The position numbers and the translations under genes were made by a program. Below the pieces are notes generated by a model. The model did not search any database and was not told where the DNA came from. It worked only from the letters and a program-made list of their open reading frames with translations. Shown piece by piece: positions 11,028 to 22,123 of a stretch of 64,000 bases of DNA; the stretch's first letter is position 1; each line of letters begins with the position of its first letter. Source of the DNA: Limnanthes douglasii subsp. nivea (taxonomy: Eukaryota > Streptophyta > Magnoliopsida > Brassicales > Limnanthaceae); NCBI GenBank assembly GCA_036936605.1, contig JAUPFV010000003.1, forward strand, positions 76,182,273 through 76,246,272. The letters run 5' to 3'.

Positions 11028-11992
11028 ATCTATATTATGTTTTACATTGACATCATGAGTTTTAACTAGTTTGGTTATGATCAACCTAGACAAGTAAATA
11101 TAACATGGAATGTTTTGATATTTTGTTTTATTTATATTTATATTCTTTTGGTTATTGCTTATATGTGCATGGGTTTTCACCTATACCTTTACTTTTAAAT
11201 TATATATGCTTAATTATTTTGGTTTACTATATTATTTTTTGTTATTTTAATTTTTTGTCTATTTGATTATTAATAGTTGTTGACGGTAACATATTTTGAT
11301 AATCTAAGATTATTTGTACAGAAAACAATTATAGAATTGATGCGTAGACATTTGATGAGGATGGTGTGTTCTCATTGGAGTTAACAAATTTATAATGGAC
11401 TACCAAAATTTAGATTTTTTATTCATGATTTTGTTTGGGTTGTAATTTTTTTCGAATTTGAACGTTTGTCATTTTAGACAAGTTGGAAACAATGTTATAT
11501 TTAGTAAAAATTTTATTTATTTTAGTCTCTTTAGGGAGATTCTATCAAGAGATGAATGTTTGAATTTTTTTTTACTTCATCATGAATGTATTATTATTGT
11601 TAAAACTAGAATTGATCATTACATCATACATATTTAAAATCATAAATCAAGATAAATCAAAAGATTATTTTTGTTATTACAACATAAAACAAAATACTAT
11701 GAATTTTAAAAAAATATTGATATGTTAGATAAATAGCACTTAAATATAACAAAATACTTACGACATATTTATAGAAATGGAAGGTAAAAATCATTTATAC
11801 TTTGATATTACATGAACAACATTGCATAACGTTTTTTTTTACTTTGTATACCATATAAAAATATATGAAACAACCTTGGTTTTAATTGTCTAACCTTGCT
11901 TTTTTTACATGTTATATCGATTTGTCCTTCATATATGTACATATCATTCACATTGTAGTTAAAAAAAGTTACAATAACGAATTTATACACAA

Positions 11993-12440
11993 ATCTATTA
12001 ATATTATTCCTGATCCCGAATTCAAATACAGACCAATCAAATTATCATAAAATATTAAGCACGTTTTTATTAAAAAAAATCTTAATCTTGAGTTAAAAAC
12101 ACACAAAGTAACACACTATTAAGAACAATTCTATTAATGTTATTCCAAAATCAGGATTCAAAAACAGACCCCAAGTAACGTACGAAAACACATTTACTCC
12201 TAATTTTATTTATGTTTACATTCAAGTATACTAAAATGGATCAAGTATTGTACGGAAAAATATCTAAAATAAATTTTATTAATGTTATTCACGACTTGAA
12301 ATTCAAAAACAAACCAAGTAACATACAAAAACACATTTAAAAACATTTTTATTTATGTTATTACTAACCCTGGATACACATACAGATTAAGTAACGTGTA
12401 AAAAAAATATATTTTTTATTAATGTTGAGCCTACGACCTA
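11993..12440. repeat. Degenerate direct repeats, 70-80 bp core, about four copies
   Basis: Blocks beginning near 11993, 12130, 12272 and 12350 each run through a TATTAATGTTATT-like start, an ATTCAAAAACAGACC-like centre and a GTAACGTACAAAAACACATT-like end. Copies are spaced 72-142 bp apart and are strongly diverged. Origin unknown. Confidence 0.6.
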
Positions 12441-13510
12441 AATAAACCAATAAATCATGAATTTACCTACCACCCTAAGAACTATTACTGAAAGAATTTT
12501 TTTATTGAAAGCAAGTTCACAAATTGTGTGGGTTTAATCGAATTCTATATTTTTCAAGAAAACAGACACCAACATTAAGCAATAAATCCAATTATGACAG
12601 TAATAAATTTAACTAAATATAGTGCAATGATAATTACACTAAAGGCTACACAAAACCTAGCTATCTTTCATAAAACTCAATAGATGAAATAAATTTTTGA
12701 TACCAACTAAACGCAGTAGAAACTAAATGTATTTAACTAAAACCACGTATCCTAGATAATTTCAGTTTAGAAGCTACATATACCCAAACCATAATAAAAG
12801 CATAAATAATCAATATACATTGACAATATGAAATAATCAATCACACATAATAACTTTTAAAGTGGTTATACCTCAACAGTAAGGTATTTAAGTACAACAG
12901 CTTGGTAAGAAAAAAAATGAGAGTAAAGTCCTAATCTAAAAACATGGTCTCATTTATAGAGTTTATTTTGAATTTTGGGAGTTCTTTAATATTTTTTATG
13001 GGCCAATTAGGGTTTAAATTTATATTAATGATGGAAAATAATATTTTTAATGAATACTCGTCGAAAAATTAAGCATGATGTTGTTGTGAACAATGGAGAC
13101 AATGTAAAGTTTTTGGAAATATCACGACAAGTTTGCATAAATAATGATGAAAAACTAAAAATTGTATTGTGAAAAATGACGAGGAAGGTGTGGTTTTGAT
13201 AATGGTATATCCCACTAGGTCTTATTCCCTTATATTCGAGTTGTTTAGTCCTTATTTCTACTCGTATTTACTTTGATGGGGTTTTACATCATCATATTTT
13301 ATGTTGTCTGTGGGAAAGAATTTGTTTAGTGACAACCTAAACCAATGGTGATTACTCGCTCAATGATAGATAGAACATGTCTCGCCCAATGGATTTGTAC
13401 TGAATCCTGTGTTTTTAAAATAAGTTACATTTTTCACTAAGTTCTCTCATACATAATAAAAAAATCAAATTTAACTTAAATGGTCAAAGAGGTAAAATGA
13501 TAAAAGACTA

Positions 13511-13532
13511 ATATATATATATATATATATAT
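13511..13532. repeat. (AT)n microsatellite
   Basis: About 11 AT dinucleotides. Confidence 0.93.
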
Positions 13533-14008
13533 TAGAATTCATAATTTTGAAATAAAAAATTTGGCTTAACCCAAAGCAAGATCAATAGAAAACAAATCAA
13601 ATAATATCAAAATAAGGCTTATGCCAAAAGTTTTCTCTATTATACTTTAAGTTATTTAAAAAAACATTGTTTTATGTTTTTTTAATCTTTTACTATTTAA
13701 CCTTTTTTAAAAAAATAGTTTTATTAAGAGAACTTAATTGTCTTCCAAATATAAATTTTTGATCAAAATCATTCAAAACAACAATATTCAACCAACCCTT
13801 TTCAAAATTAACTCTATCTCAGAATTTTATAAAAATGAAAAGTAACAAATTTATTTATAAAATTGAAACCCCAATTAACCCACTATATCGAATTTATTAA
13901 TAAAAAAATTTAATAGATCCTTATTCCTTTCTAAAAGTTTTGTTCTAATTTTTTTTACAGGTGCGGTATACAAACCAAATCCTTACGTATACAATTATGA
14001 AACAATTT

Positions 14009-14230
14009 AGCCCTTAAGGGAGTAGTTGAGTTGGTTGAGTAAGACATGCTTGTGACCAAAGGTCATGAGTTCGAGTCCCTCTACACACGCTTTCTCGGCT
14101 GAGCCTGTCATCTTGTGTGGTTTACCTTCTGGCGTTGGTTTGCAGGCTCTTGCGTCAGATTGAGGGTTTATCATGTGCGCACTCATTGCACTCTAAGTAG
14201 CGGTATAGGTTCCTTCAAAAAAAAAATATA
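14009..14230 (+). mobile_element. tRNA-derived SINE with perfect 16-bp target duplication
   Basis: A 222-bp element has an internal RNA polymerase III promoter: A box tagttgagttgg (14023-14034) and B box gttcgagtcc (14069-14078). A tRNA-unrelated body follows, with a terminal A run (14217-14226). It is flanked by identical 16-bp copies of aattatgaaacaattt at 13993-14008 and 14231-14246. Family knowledge: such SINEs are transcribed by Pol III and mobilised by LINE proteins. The intact duplication implies fairly recent insertion. Confidence 0.93.
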
Positions 14231-14725
14231 AATTATGAAACAATTTGAAATGGTAATTTTAATATAATTTTAAAATTTATTTTAGTTTTGAAATAAAATA
14301 TTATAAGTTTATAATTAAGAAAATTAATATATTTGTTGCTAAGATAATTTAGCTATATAATTTATTCTATTTGAATAAAAATGTTGATTCCATATAATTA
14401 TTTAATTAGTCATAGCATTTATTAACCGACCAATCTATTTATTTATCTAGAATAATTTTACTATTATCCATTATGAATTTTTTAAATATAATTAAAATTA
14501 ATTTTAGTTTATTTTTATAAATTAAATATTATAAACTAAAATATATAAAAAATATATAAGTAGATTTGATTTTTAGATAATTGGAAAATATATAATTATC
14601 ATATAATTTAAGCCTAGGATAAAAAAAGTCACATTTTGTTGGATCTTACACAACTGGATCTCATACCTAGCTGATAAATCTCTAACCTAATTTAGGACAA
14701 ATTTACCCATCGAAGAAAAAAAAAG

Positions 14726-14733
14726 TATATAAG
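14726..14733 (+). promoter_or_regulatory. Possible TATA box upstream of the PMD pseudogene
   Basis: tatataag is followed about 80 bp later by an ATG and a CT-rich leader, and 530 bp later by the PMD start. The context resembles a plant promoter, but its link to the PMD frame is a guess. Confidence 0.35.
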
Positions 14734-15041
14734 GGATATTTCTCCATTTTTTCTCTATTTTCTCTCCTAAACTCTCAAAACCTCAAAACCACCCTAAACC
14801 AACCGAAAATGAAAGCACATTTTTTTCAACAATCAGAACTCACAGTAAGATACACGTATGCCATACAATCCTCCCACTCTATTTTTTTTCTCGATTTCGT
14901 TGGGTATAACTTGTAGAACAATAGATTTCGTAGAGTTTTTATAGCTTCAGATCTCTTTCTTGGCTTTGATTTTGATGAAAATGGTGTAGTATTAAGCGAT
15001 TGATTGTTTCAGTTGGGGAAGGGTGTTCATCACACGACTTA

Positions 15042-15155
15042 TGCGACCGATATAGTGTTTATCGCATATGTCGTGCGAACATGAAAGATGTATGTCGCAC
15101 GCGATACTTTAGACCAGTGGTCGCATGTGACTGGACTTATCCATATCGCATGCGA
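15042..15155. repeat. Array of TCGCA/TGCGA motifs, left of PMD
   Basis: Seven occurrences of TCGCA or its complement lie within 114 bp: 15042, 15062, 15074, 15095, 15121, 15146 and 15151. The last two form the palindrome tcgcatgcga. The surrounding DNA is AT-rich. A similar array lies at 20132-20335 beyond the copia insertion, so both may be subterminal parts of one element. Confidence 0.7.
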
Positions 15156-15266
15156 TATAGTTTCCGAAATTAAGCTAGTTTTGTGCATAATGATATAGAA
15201 CTGGTTGATTTACATGTTTGATTGTACCTATTTGTTTTATTATTGAAATTTGTTGTTTTTTCACGG

Positions 15267-16860
15267 ATGGTTCGTACTAAGACGAGTGCTAAGAAGCACC
15301 GTGGTCATGAGACGCCTGGTCTTAGAATATTATCCTTGCAGAGGACCTTTCGCCGAGCACTCGTACAAAACGACGCTTGCATCATGGTGCTCCAATGGAC
15401 GATACCAGCCATCATGCTGGTTGGGTTGCGGCTGGCAGCAGCAATGCATGTTCATCTTCACAAGCCGCACCTGAGGTGGATACATAGTTTGACGCTGTCT
15501 TGTTCCACGTTCTCGGTATTTATCCCGACTATGCCATACACAAGGCGTATAGTGTATACCGCAGAGATGTAAAAAAAATTAGGGAACAATTTTATTATTT
15601 ATTTTCAACTAAATCTTGATAAACACGTTTTAGAATCATAGTTTTTGTGTTTGATATATATTGCAGGAGATAGTCAACTTATGTTGCTTCTCGATGTATG
15701 AAAATCTCCGTAAATGAGACTCGAGGCATCAGACTCGGGTATGGGTAAGGTCATGGAGACGATATTTGGGCCCTTTATCGACACACTATCCTGTTGGTAT
15801 ACCAATGTTCACATTTTAAAGGTCTTCCTTGAGCGGTGGCATGAGGAGACAGCTTCATTTCATTTCTCATTCTAAAAGATGACAATCACTCTCGAAGACG
15901 TCCTCGTCATCACCAAATTTCTAGTTACAAGTATGTCTTTCGACGTACTATCTATTGATGCTGAGATAAATATGTTCTTAACCTACTCCTGAATGCTTGG
16001 TATACCATCATCTGAGATGGTTAAACACCTTTGGAACGGTACTAGTTTGACATTACATTGGTGGTGTACTACTTTCACACATGAGCAATGCAGTAATAGT
16101 AACGCTAACAATGTTACGGTTGATCACGCCACACAAGTGTGCACATTATACATATTAGGATCCACTATTTGCGCCAATAAAATTGGCATTAGTATTTCCC
16201 TAGATTACTACAGCTTGTTAACCAGTATCAGCTTATAGATCGGTATAACTGGGTTCATATGGTCTTACCACAATTATATCACTCCATCAACGAGGGTTCT
16301 ATGCATGGTACTAGTGGTATATGCAGGTTTACCGGACTAATATCGACGTGGATCTTTGATCAATTTAGGTATCGTCTTTGCAGGTGGCCCGCTCAGAGTT
16401 GAGGCACACACGATCGATGTACACTGCACTAGATGTAAGTTGTATTGTTTTAGTTTAATGTGAACTATATTTATATTATTAATGTATGCTAACTATATTT
16501 GTTTCAGGTTATTTTTCTTCTGTATGTTTATTAACGGGAAGTGCGTATCTTCGGTACGGTTAGTTGGGTTGAGCTTACACTCAAGTCTTTTGGCGTAGTC
16601 GTGCCTTATTACCGAGATCATGTCACCCTTTAGATATGCCACATTCAGTTGATTCCCGAAAATCAAGTAAGAAGACTACTTAAAAGTATGCTTGGGATCC
16701 TTTATTGTGGGCGAATTAGAAGCACAATACTTTCACCACTTTAGGTGCGCCATACGAGGGTGAGCAAGATAGTACGGGCCTGATATACCCTATTTGGGTA
16801 AGGAAGAACCCGTGGTATATGGTATCAAACCCTACTCTCTAGGTGATGATATGTATGTTG
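15267..16860 (+). pseudogene. Plant mobile domain (PMD/MAIL1-like) protein remnant
   Basis: The ATG at 15267 begins MVRTKTSAKKHRG, like the N-termini of MULE-associated plant PMD proteins. Frameshifted blocks follow in family order. YPCRGPF lies near 15330. FLERWHEETASFHFSF, one stop and KMTITLEDVLVI lie at 15815-15930. Segments around 15993-16235 include VCTLYILGSTICANK. A piece near 16240-16400 reads YNWVHMVLPQLYHSINEGS. Family knowledge: PMD occurs in host silencing factors such as MAIN/MAIL1 and, captured, in MULEs and some gypsy elements. Multiple stops and shifts rule out an intact product. A copia element inserted at 17114, just past the recognisable part. Confidence 0.75.
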
Positions 16861-16990
16861 GTAAAGGGCCTCAGGTGCATACTCAGGGTGGTGTTGATAC
16901 AGAAGGATATGATCCAAAACACTAAGTTTGGGCCACACCTAGCCACGGTGTCGTATGATGCGTTTTTAGCCGTTGAGAGTGAGATGGCCA

Positions 16991-17040
16991 GGATTTGCTG
17001 AGATATATAGATGTTGGATTTGCTGAGATATATAGATGTT
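16991..17040. repeat. Perfect 25-bp tandem duplication
   Basis: Units at 16991-17015 and 17016-17040 are identical and begin ggatttgctgagatatatag. They lie in the 3' region of the PMD pseudogene, about 75 bp from the copia insertion point. Confidence 0.93.
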
Positions 17041-17144
17041 GTCGACTTGTTTGTTTGTATCATGGGTGTTTTTTTTGTCATTACATTTTCATGAATTGTA
17101 TCGGGTAGTTTTATGTTAAAAACAAAGAGAGAAATGTCATGGTC

Positions 17145-18332
17145 GGTAGCATTTTGTGAATTATGACATTGTAAATTGTTTACCTCTTGATGGACATTTT
17201 CTTCGGTTGATTCGCTGGTAGTATCCATGACATTTATTTTTTGTTGGACATTGTCTTCGGGAGAATCATTGGTGGTAAGAACTGCCTCGACAGTCCCTTT
17301 TATGTTGGAAGAGGCGTGTTTGGTGACGCCATCTACCGACTCTGTCGACACATCCTCAAAGTAACTTTCATATAGTAACCAGTCGAGTGATTCACTTACT
17401 TTCTCCCCTTGAGCACGGGATTGGTGGTCAAAAAAATAATTGGATTCTAAGAAGTCACAGTCCATGATGACATGGATTCGACGAGTAACTGGATTGTAAC
17501 ACCGATAACCCATTTGATGGAAACCATACCCAACGAATACACACTTTTCAGCACACGGATTAAGTTTGTTTCGACTAGTTTTAGGGATATGAACAAACAC
17601 CGAACAACCAAAGACACGAGGTGGTAAGGTCATAACAGATGGAATTGTAACTTGGGTGGAAAGCACTTGTAATGGAGTTTTATTTCCTAGACATCGGGTT
17701 GGTAGATGATTTGCAAGATACGTGACTGTAGCAAGAGCTTCTGGCCAAAAAGAATGAGGAACTCTAGATTCAATCATAATAGCATGAGTTTTTTCAAGTA
17801 AAGTACGATTTTTTCGTTCTGAAGTACCGTTTTGTTGAGGTGTGTTTGGACAAGTGGTTTGATGGATAAGACCATTTTTTTTGAAAAAATTATGCATTGT
17901 TTGGTTGACAAACTCTGTTCCATTATCAGAACGGAGAATCTGTATTTTTTTTTCAAATTGAGTCAAAATCATTTTGTTAAAACAAACAAATATTTCTGGT
18001 ACTTCTGATTTATGTTTCATGAAGTATATCCAAGTCATTCCAGGGAAATCATCCACAAATAAAACAAAGTATCTGATTTGATTGTTAGTGGAATTTGGTG
18101 TTGGACCCCAAACATCAGAATGGATTAGCGAAAAAGCATAATCAACTCTAGTATTACTTTGATTAAATGAGACCCTACGATTTTTTGCAAGAATGCAGGT
18201 TTCACATTTCTCAGGAATGGAATTATTCAAAAAACGACTAGGAAACAAACTCTTAAGATAGCTAAAAGAAGGATGACCAAGTCGTCGGTGCCATAACCAA
18301 AGTTGCATTTCGGTTGTTCCGTGAGCAAGCAT
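17145..18332 (-). pseudogene. Copia GAG-pre-integrase and integrase core
   Basis: One long open frame starts at 18332, inside the polyprotein, not at a true start. It contains the GAG-pre-integrase motif LWHRRLGHPS and the CETCILAK zinc-binding part. The integrase DDE-type core follows, with HSDVWGP, FVDDFPGMTW, LRSDNGTEF and NGTSERKNR, then the C-terminal VFGCSVFVHIP region. The translated tail after about 17110 comes from the flanking PMD sequence. Family knowledge: integrase inserts the cDNA into host DNA. Without RT or a proper 3' LTR this copy is dead. Confidence 0.9.
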
Positions 18333-18349
18333 GGCATGTCCCTTATGAA

Positions 18350-19615
18350 CTACCTCATCAACATAATAGAGACCTCATTGTTTAGTACCACGCCCAATGA
18401 TCGCCTTCGTACGAATGTCCTGTAAAATGCAAAAAAATGGATACATAAGAACCACACAGTTGAGTTGTTTTGTCACTTGACTAACAGATAATAACTTTAA
18501 GGATAGTGAAGGAATGTAGAGGCAGTTTTAAATTACCATTTTTTCCGAAAAAATAATTGAACCCCCCCCCCCCCCCTTTTGACTTCACAAATTTCTCCAC
18601 TAGCAGTTTCAATATGGGACTTCTTTGGAGATGACATGTCACCAAAGTCTTTAGGATCATAAGACATGGTGTTTGTAGCCCCGCAATCAAAGATCCAATT
18701 CATTGATTTCTCAAACCCTTTACCTCCAAGTTTTTCATAGGAGTTCGGCGCCATTCCTCCAAAACCAGTGCCACTTCTTTGCTCATTTTTTGTCGGATCT
18801 TCACTGCCACTTGTAGACGAAGCCCGTTTGACATTAGATCTGAAACGCTGGTTATTTTTCTCATTATGACCGTCCTCCCACCATTCTGGATAGCCAACCA
18901 ACTTGAAACATGTCTCTTTAGTGTGTTTCTTCGTCCCACAATGAGTGCAATATAACTTGGATTTATCTTCTTTCTCTTTGGATCGGCATTTAAAGCTCTA
19001 TGCAGAATCTTTAGCAGCCAAACCCATTCCAATTGAATTTATCTTCTTTTTTTTCTTATTGTACATTTGAATGTGTTCTGGGTCTTTCATAGGGTTCAGA
19101 TCTCGCCTATCTATAGACATCCAGATCTTCTACACTTTGTTCCACAAGTCTTCTAGTGTATCAGACCCTTGCCTTAATGAATTAGCCCTCTTATGAAGGT
19201 CAAACACCTGTAACGAATCTGTGCCAGAACCGTATGTGGTGGCTAACCCATCCCATAGGGCTTTTGCACTGGGATATTGCGAGACATTATTCACCAAGCT
19301 GGATTCAAGATTCTGGATAATCCATGTGAAAACACATTAATCATCTTGTTCCCACCTTATATATGTTTTGTCAGTTTTGGATGGAGGTGTCGGCTCCCCT
19401 GTAATGTGAGAACCTCTCCCCCTTCCCCCAATGTCTTTCTTCATCAGGTTTTCCCATAGGGCATAGTTGTCACCACCGAGTTTAATCCCTATTGATAAAT
19501 TCTCGGGGTTAGTTGTTTGTTGTTGTGTTCCCTAGACCATTTCTCATAATGGCAGCAATCTACAATGTTAATTCATCAGGGATTTGACTGGCCACGACTT
19601 CATTGCCAGCCATCT
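18350..19615 (-). pseudogene. Copia gag and protease, frameshifted
   Basis: The start region (about 19615) reads MAGNEVVASQIPDE and then KLGGDNYALWENLMKK, typical of the UBN2-type copia gag. Further on, frames at 19032-18533 carry a zinc knuckle (YCTHCGTKKHTKETC) and the protease motif WIFDCGATNTMS, where the usual DSGA has become DCGA. Several stops interrupt gag. A run of 16 C (18562-18577) sits just after the protease and breaks the frame. Confidence 0.8.
18562..18577. repeat. C16 homopolymer
   Basis: Sixteen consecutive C bases inside the copia gag-pol region. The length may be unreliable in assembly. Confidence 0.85.
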
Positions 19616-19663
19616 TTGTTGAGGATGTTCAGAATTCCCAGAATCACACGTGCTTTGATATCA

Positions 19664-19841
19664 TGTTAAAATACAAAGAGAGAAGTAGCCGAAAGAAGCG
19701 GCTAGGGTTTTGTGTTTATTAGAAAATGTTCATTTTTGTTTTATTGATGCATTAGAGATGTTAACTCAATAGTAAGGCTCTCAATATATAGAGAACTTAG
19801 AGGCCTATACAAGGAAGCTTAATACAATAAATATTCTAACA
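19664..19841 (-). repeat. Copia 5' LTR (178 bp)
   Basis: On the reverse strand it starts TGTTAGAATATTT and ends TTTTAACA, giving the TG...CA ends of LTRs. It contains a TATA-like TCTATATATTGAG and is followed by the primer-binding site. Confidence 0.88.
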
Positions 19842-20109
19842 TTTTACGTAATTATGTCGTATGATATTTATGACTTTTGATGTATGGTTATAGGAATTTT
19901 GAGTAAGTTATTATAAAGTTTGAGTAGGTTGTTATTATAAGAATTAAGTTGTAGTAAAATAATATAATCGTAAACTAACATAATCTTAAACTAACAAATG
20001 ACAAATGTCGGTAAACTAAACTAATTGTAAACTAACTAAACAACACAATAAGAATCATACAAAGTAATGTTTACAATAAACTCCTATTATAAACACCGTC
20101 GTATGAAGT

Positions 20110-20282
20110 ACATGAATACTTTGGCTAGTCGTCGCATATAGTGTGCGAAATCATCATATATATTTTAATATCAGTGCCAATTATTTGTAAAGCCATCGCA
20201 CACGCGACAGGAACACAATACGTCGCATGCCATGTGGGAAAACACATATTCTGTTAAATCTAATGAGCCAAAATTTAAACCT
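20110..20282. repeat. Dispersed repeat copy 1 (partner at 21943-22115)
   Basis: About 173 bp, from tgaatactttgg to aaatttaaacct, is clearly homologous to 21943-22115. Both copies hold the phrase gccatcgcacacgcgaca. The two copies also share further sequence downstream (20410-20637 and 23335-23560), so they are two copies of one larger unit, the second interrupted by the LTR element at 22124-23332. Confidence 0.85.
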
Positions 20283-20335
20283 ACAGTCGCACAAGTTGTG
20301 CGACCATAGAATATCTTACATCACACTTTTTGCGA
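20132..20335. repeat. Array of TCGCA/TGCGA motifs, right of the copia insertion
   Basis: Seven occurrences lie at 20132, 20144, 20196, 20223, 20287, 20299 and 20331. Some form hairpin-like pairs (tcgcacaagttgtgcga at 20287-20303). This mirrors the array at 15042-15155. Confidence 0.7.
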
Positions 20336-20501
20336 ATTGAAAGAATTACGAGAAAATAAACTGTAATTGATCAAAAGTAATTTAAATGTTACATTTGAGG
20401 CATCATAACAACAAAACATAGTGCATTAAAACTCACAATTAACAACAATAAAATACAGTCCAATAAAACTTAGAAGCAACAAAATATAATGGGACTAAAA
20501 A

Positions 20502-20637
20502 TTAGAAGTCGAAGTCGTATCCCATGTTGTCGTTAGTAGGTGCGCGGTCTGGAGTAGCATTCTATTTTTTCGCAATCATATCCTGGAGATACGCTGCCAT
20601 ATCTCTAGAAATGAAATCTATAACTTTCATATTCCAC
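20502..20637 (-). pseudogene. C-terminal tail of an unrecognised protein, copy 1
   Basis: The reverse strand reads DMAAYLQDMIAKK, one stop, and then DRAPTNDNMGYDFDF before a stop. The same tail recurs at 23424-23560, with GYDFDF and its stop kept, which suggests a real former C-terminus. The body upstream (above 20640) is lost. It probably belonged to the transposon carrying the PMD gene, but I do not recognise the protein. Confidence 0.5.
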
Positions 20638-20640
20638 ACT

Positions 20641-21942
20641 TCCGCAACTTTGATCAAAAGATATTTATCCTTAATTTTATATCACTTTTATACTAATTTA
20701 ATTGTTATTTTAATTAATTATGAATAAAAATACTCTCATTTGATTATTTTTTATTTATTAGTGAAACTGGAGAAAAATGAGAAAAAAAAGAGTTAAGATT
20801 GGACATAAAAACTATAATTAAAGAAGAAGTTGAAAGTCACGAACTTGAAGATAATTAGAGAAAGAATAAAAGAAAAAAAGAAAAAATATAATAAATTAAT
20901 TGAAGATCACCATCTTAATATTTTAGTTTCCTAAAGAATAAATTATAATATCTTTATTTTATAATCTAAAAGAATAATATAATTCTTTTATTTTATTTTA
21001 TTTGATAAAGATTATGATTTTATTTTTACGAGAATAAAATATTAACTCTTCTGTAGTAAATTATAATATTATATTGTATAATTTAAAATAATAAATCAAT
21101 TCTTTTATTTTATTTAATATTATAATTATACTCTCGATGTATTTTATTTTTAGAAGATTATGGTCAATAAAAAAAAAGCCCATAACTCTTCCTTTAAATA
21201 AAACCCTAACGAAGGAGATCCAGACTCTTTTCTGATTAGCATGAGCTAATCGTTTTTGTTCAATGACCCTATGTTGAATGAGTAGTACGCTATGGCCATA
21301 ACCTATTAAAATCTGAACTAGAGTCTTAGTTTTTATGATCCAATTGTAGGAGGTGGGACTAGCATGAGCTAATCATTTTTGTTCAATGAACCTATGTTTA
21401 ATGAGTAGTACGTTATGTCCATGACCTATTAAAATTTGAACTAGAGTTTTAGTTTTTATGATCCAATTGTAGGAGGTGGGACTACAGATACAACAAGTCA
21501 TACAAAAGGGTTACTTGTGTGAGATAGAGAGATTGAGATAATCACAACACCGAGAATCTGATTTTAAAGAATGTATGTTTAATTTAAATTATATAAATTA
21601 TATAAAAACCATACAAATGGTTTATACAAGTTTAATTAACTCCGAAATTGTTTTAATACAAATCTCATTCTTGAGTGTTTTTATTTAATTTAACTTTAAT
21701 AATAAATTCTTGATCTTTCGATCTAATTTTTATTATTTCTTTTTTAATTTAATTTAATTTAATTTTTATTTAATTTAATTAAATTAAATTTTTGTTTAAT
21801 TAAATTTTATTTACTATATAATTTTTTTAATAAGTAAATTATTTTAGTTTAGATCTAAAATAAAACGATTCCTACATTGGGTTCGATATTCTGAGTTTTA
21901 TAAATACTCTAAAACTAAAACGGAAATCGTACACTTGCGATT
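20641..21942. other. AT-rich spacer
   Basis: No gene recognised. It contains the 123-bp tandem duplication (21238-21483) and a highly AT-rich palindromic stretch of TTTAA repeats near 21740-21810. Confidence 0.5.
21238..21483. repeat. 123-bp tandem duplication, slightly diverged
   Basis: Units at 21238-21360 and 21361-21483 both begin agcatgagctaatc and end aggaggtgggact, with about nine substitutions between them. Confidence 0.93.
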
Positions 21943-22115
21943 ACGTGAATACTTTGCATAATCATTGCACATATTGAGCGAAATCATCGTATATGTTTAA
22001 ATATGAGTGCCAATGTTTTGTAAAGCCATCGCACACGCGACAAGAACACAATATGTCGCATGTTATGTGGGAAAACACATATTATGTTAAATCTAATGAG
22101 CCAAAATTTAAACCT
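21943..22115. repeat. Dispersed repeat copy 2 (partner at 20110-20282)
   Basis: Homologous to copy 1 from gtgaatactttg to aaatttaaacct. The TCGCA motifs here are partly mutated. Homology stops where the LTR element begins and resumes after 23332. Confidence 0.85.
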
Positions 22116-22123
22116 AAAAAAAC

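Larger units (their letters stand above)
10511..13992. other. AT-rich spacer with degenerate repeats, no gene
   Basis: No coding sequence is supported. It holds an ATTTT run, a cluster of degenerate repeats near 12.0-12.4 kb and a TA run. A motif at 12696-12706 (reverse strand TTGGTATCAAA) resembles a primer-binding site for initiator tRNA-Met, with TATA-like sequence on the reverse strand near 12950. It could be a solo LTR remnant, but I cannot find a partner LTR. Confidence 0.4.
17114..19841 (-). mobile_element. Ty1/copia element, deletion derivative, bounded by tttta duplications
   Basis: Reading right to left: a complete 5' LTR (19664-19841), a primer-binding site resembling the initiator tRNA-Met complement (TGATATCAAAGC, reverse of about 19652-19663), gag, zinc knuckle, protease and integrase. 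Soon after the integrase the element ends. Its last bases on the left (tgttaaaaacaaagagag from 17114) match the outer edge of the LTR (tgttaaaatacaaagag). Identical 5-bp flanks tttta lie at 17109-17113 and 19842-19846. RT, RNase H and nearly all of the 3' LTR are therefore missing from between otherwise normal termini. Confidence 0.9.

Noticed and set aside
12690..13060. Possible solo LTR on the minus strand next to a TTGGTATCAAA motif
   Set aside because: No second LTR, no matching TG...CA ends and no target duplication found by eye.
21720..21810. AT-rich palindromic stretch
   Set aside because: Simple TTTAA/TTAAT low-complexity repeats fold back trivially; no evidence of an origin or element end.
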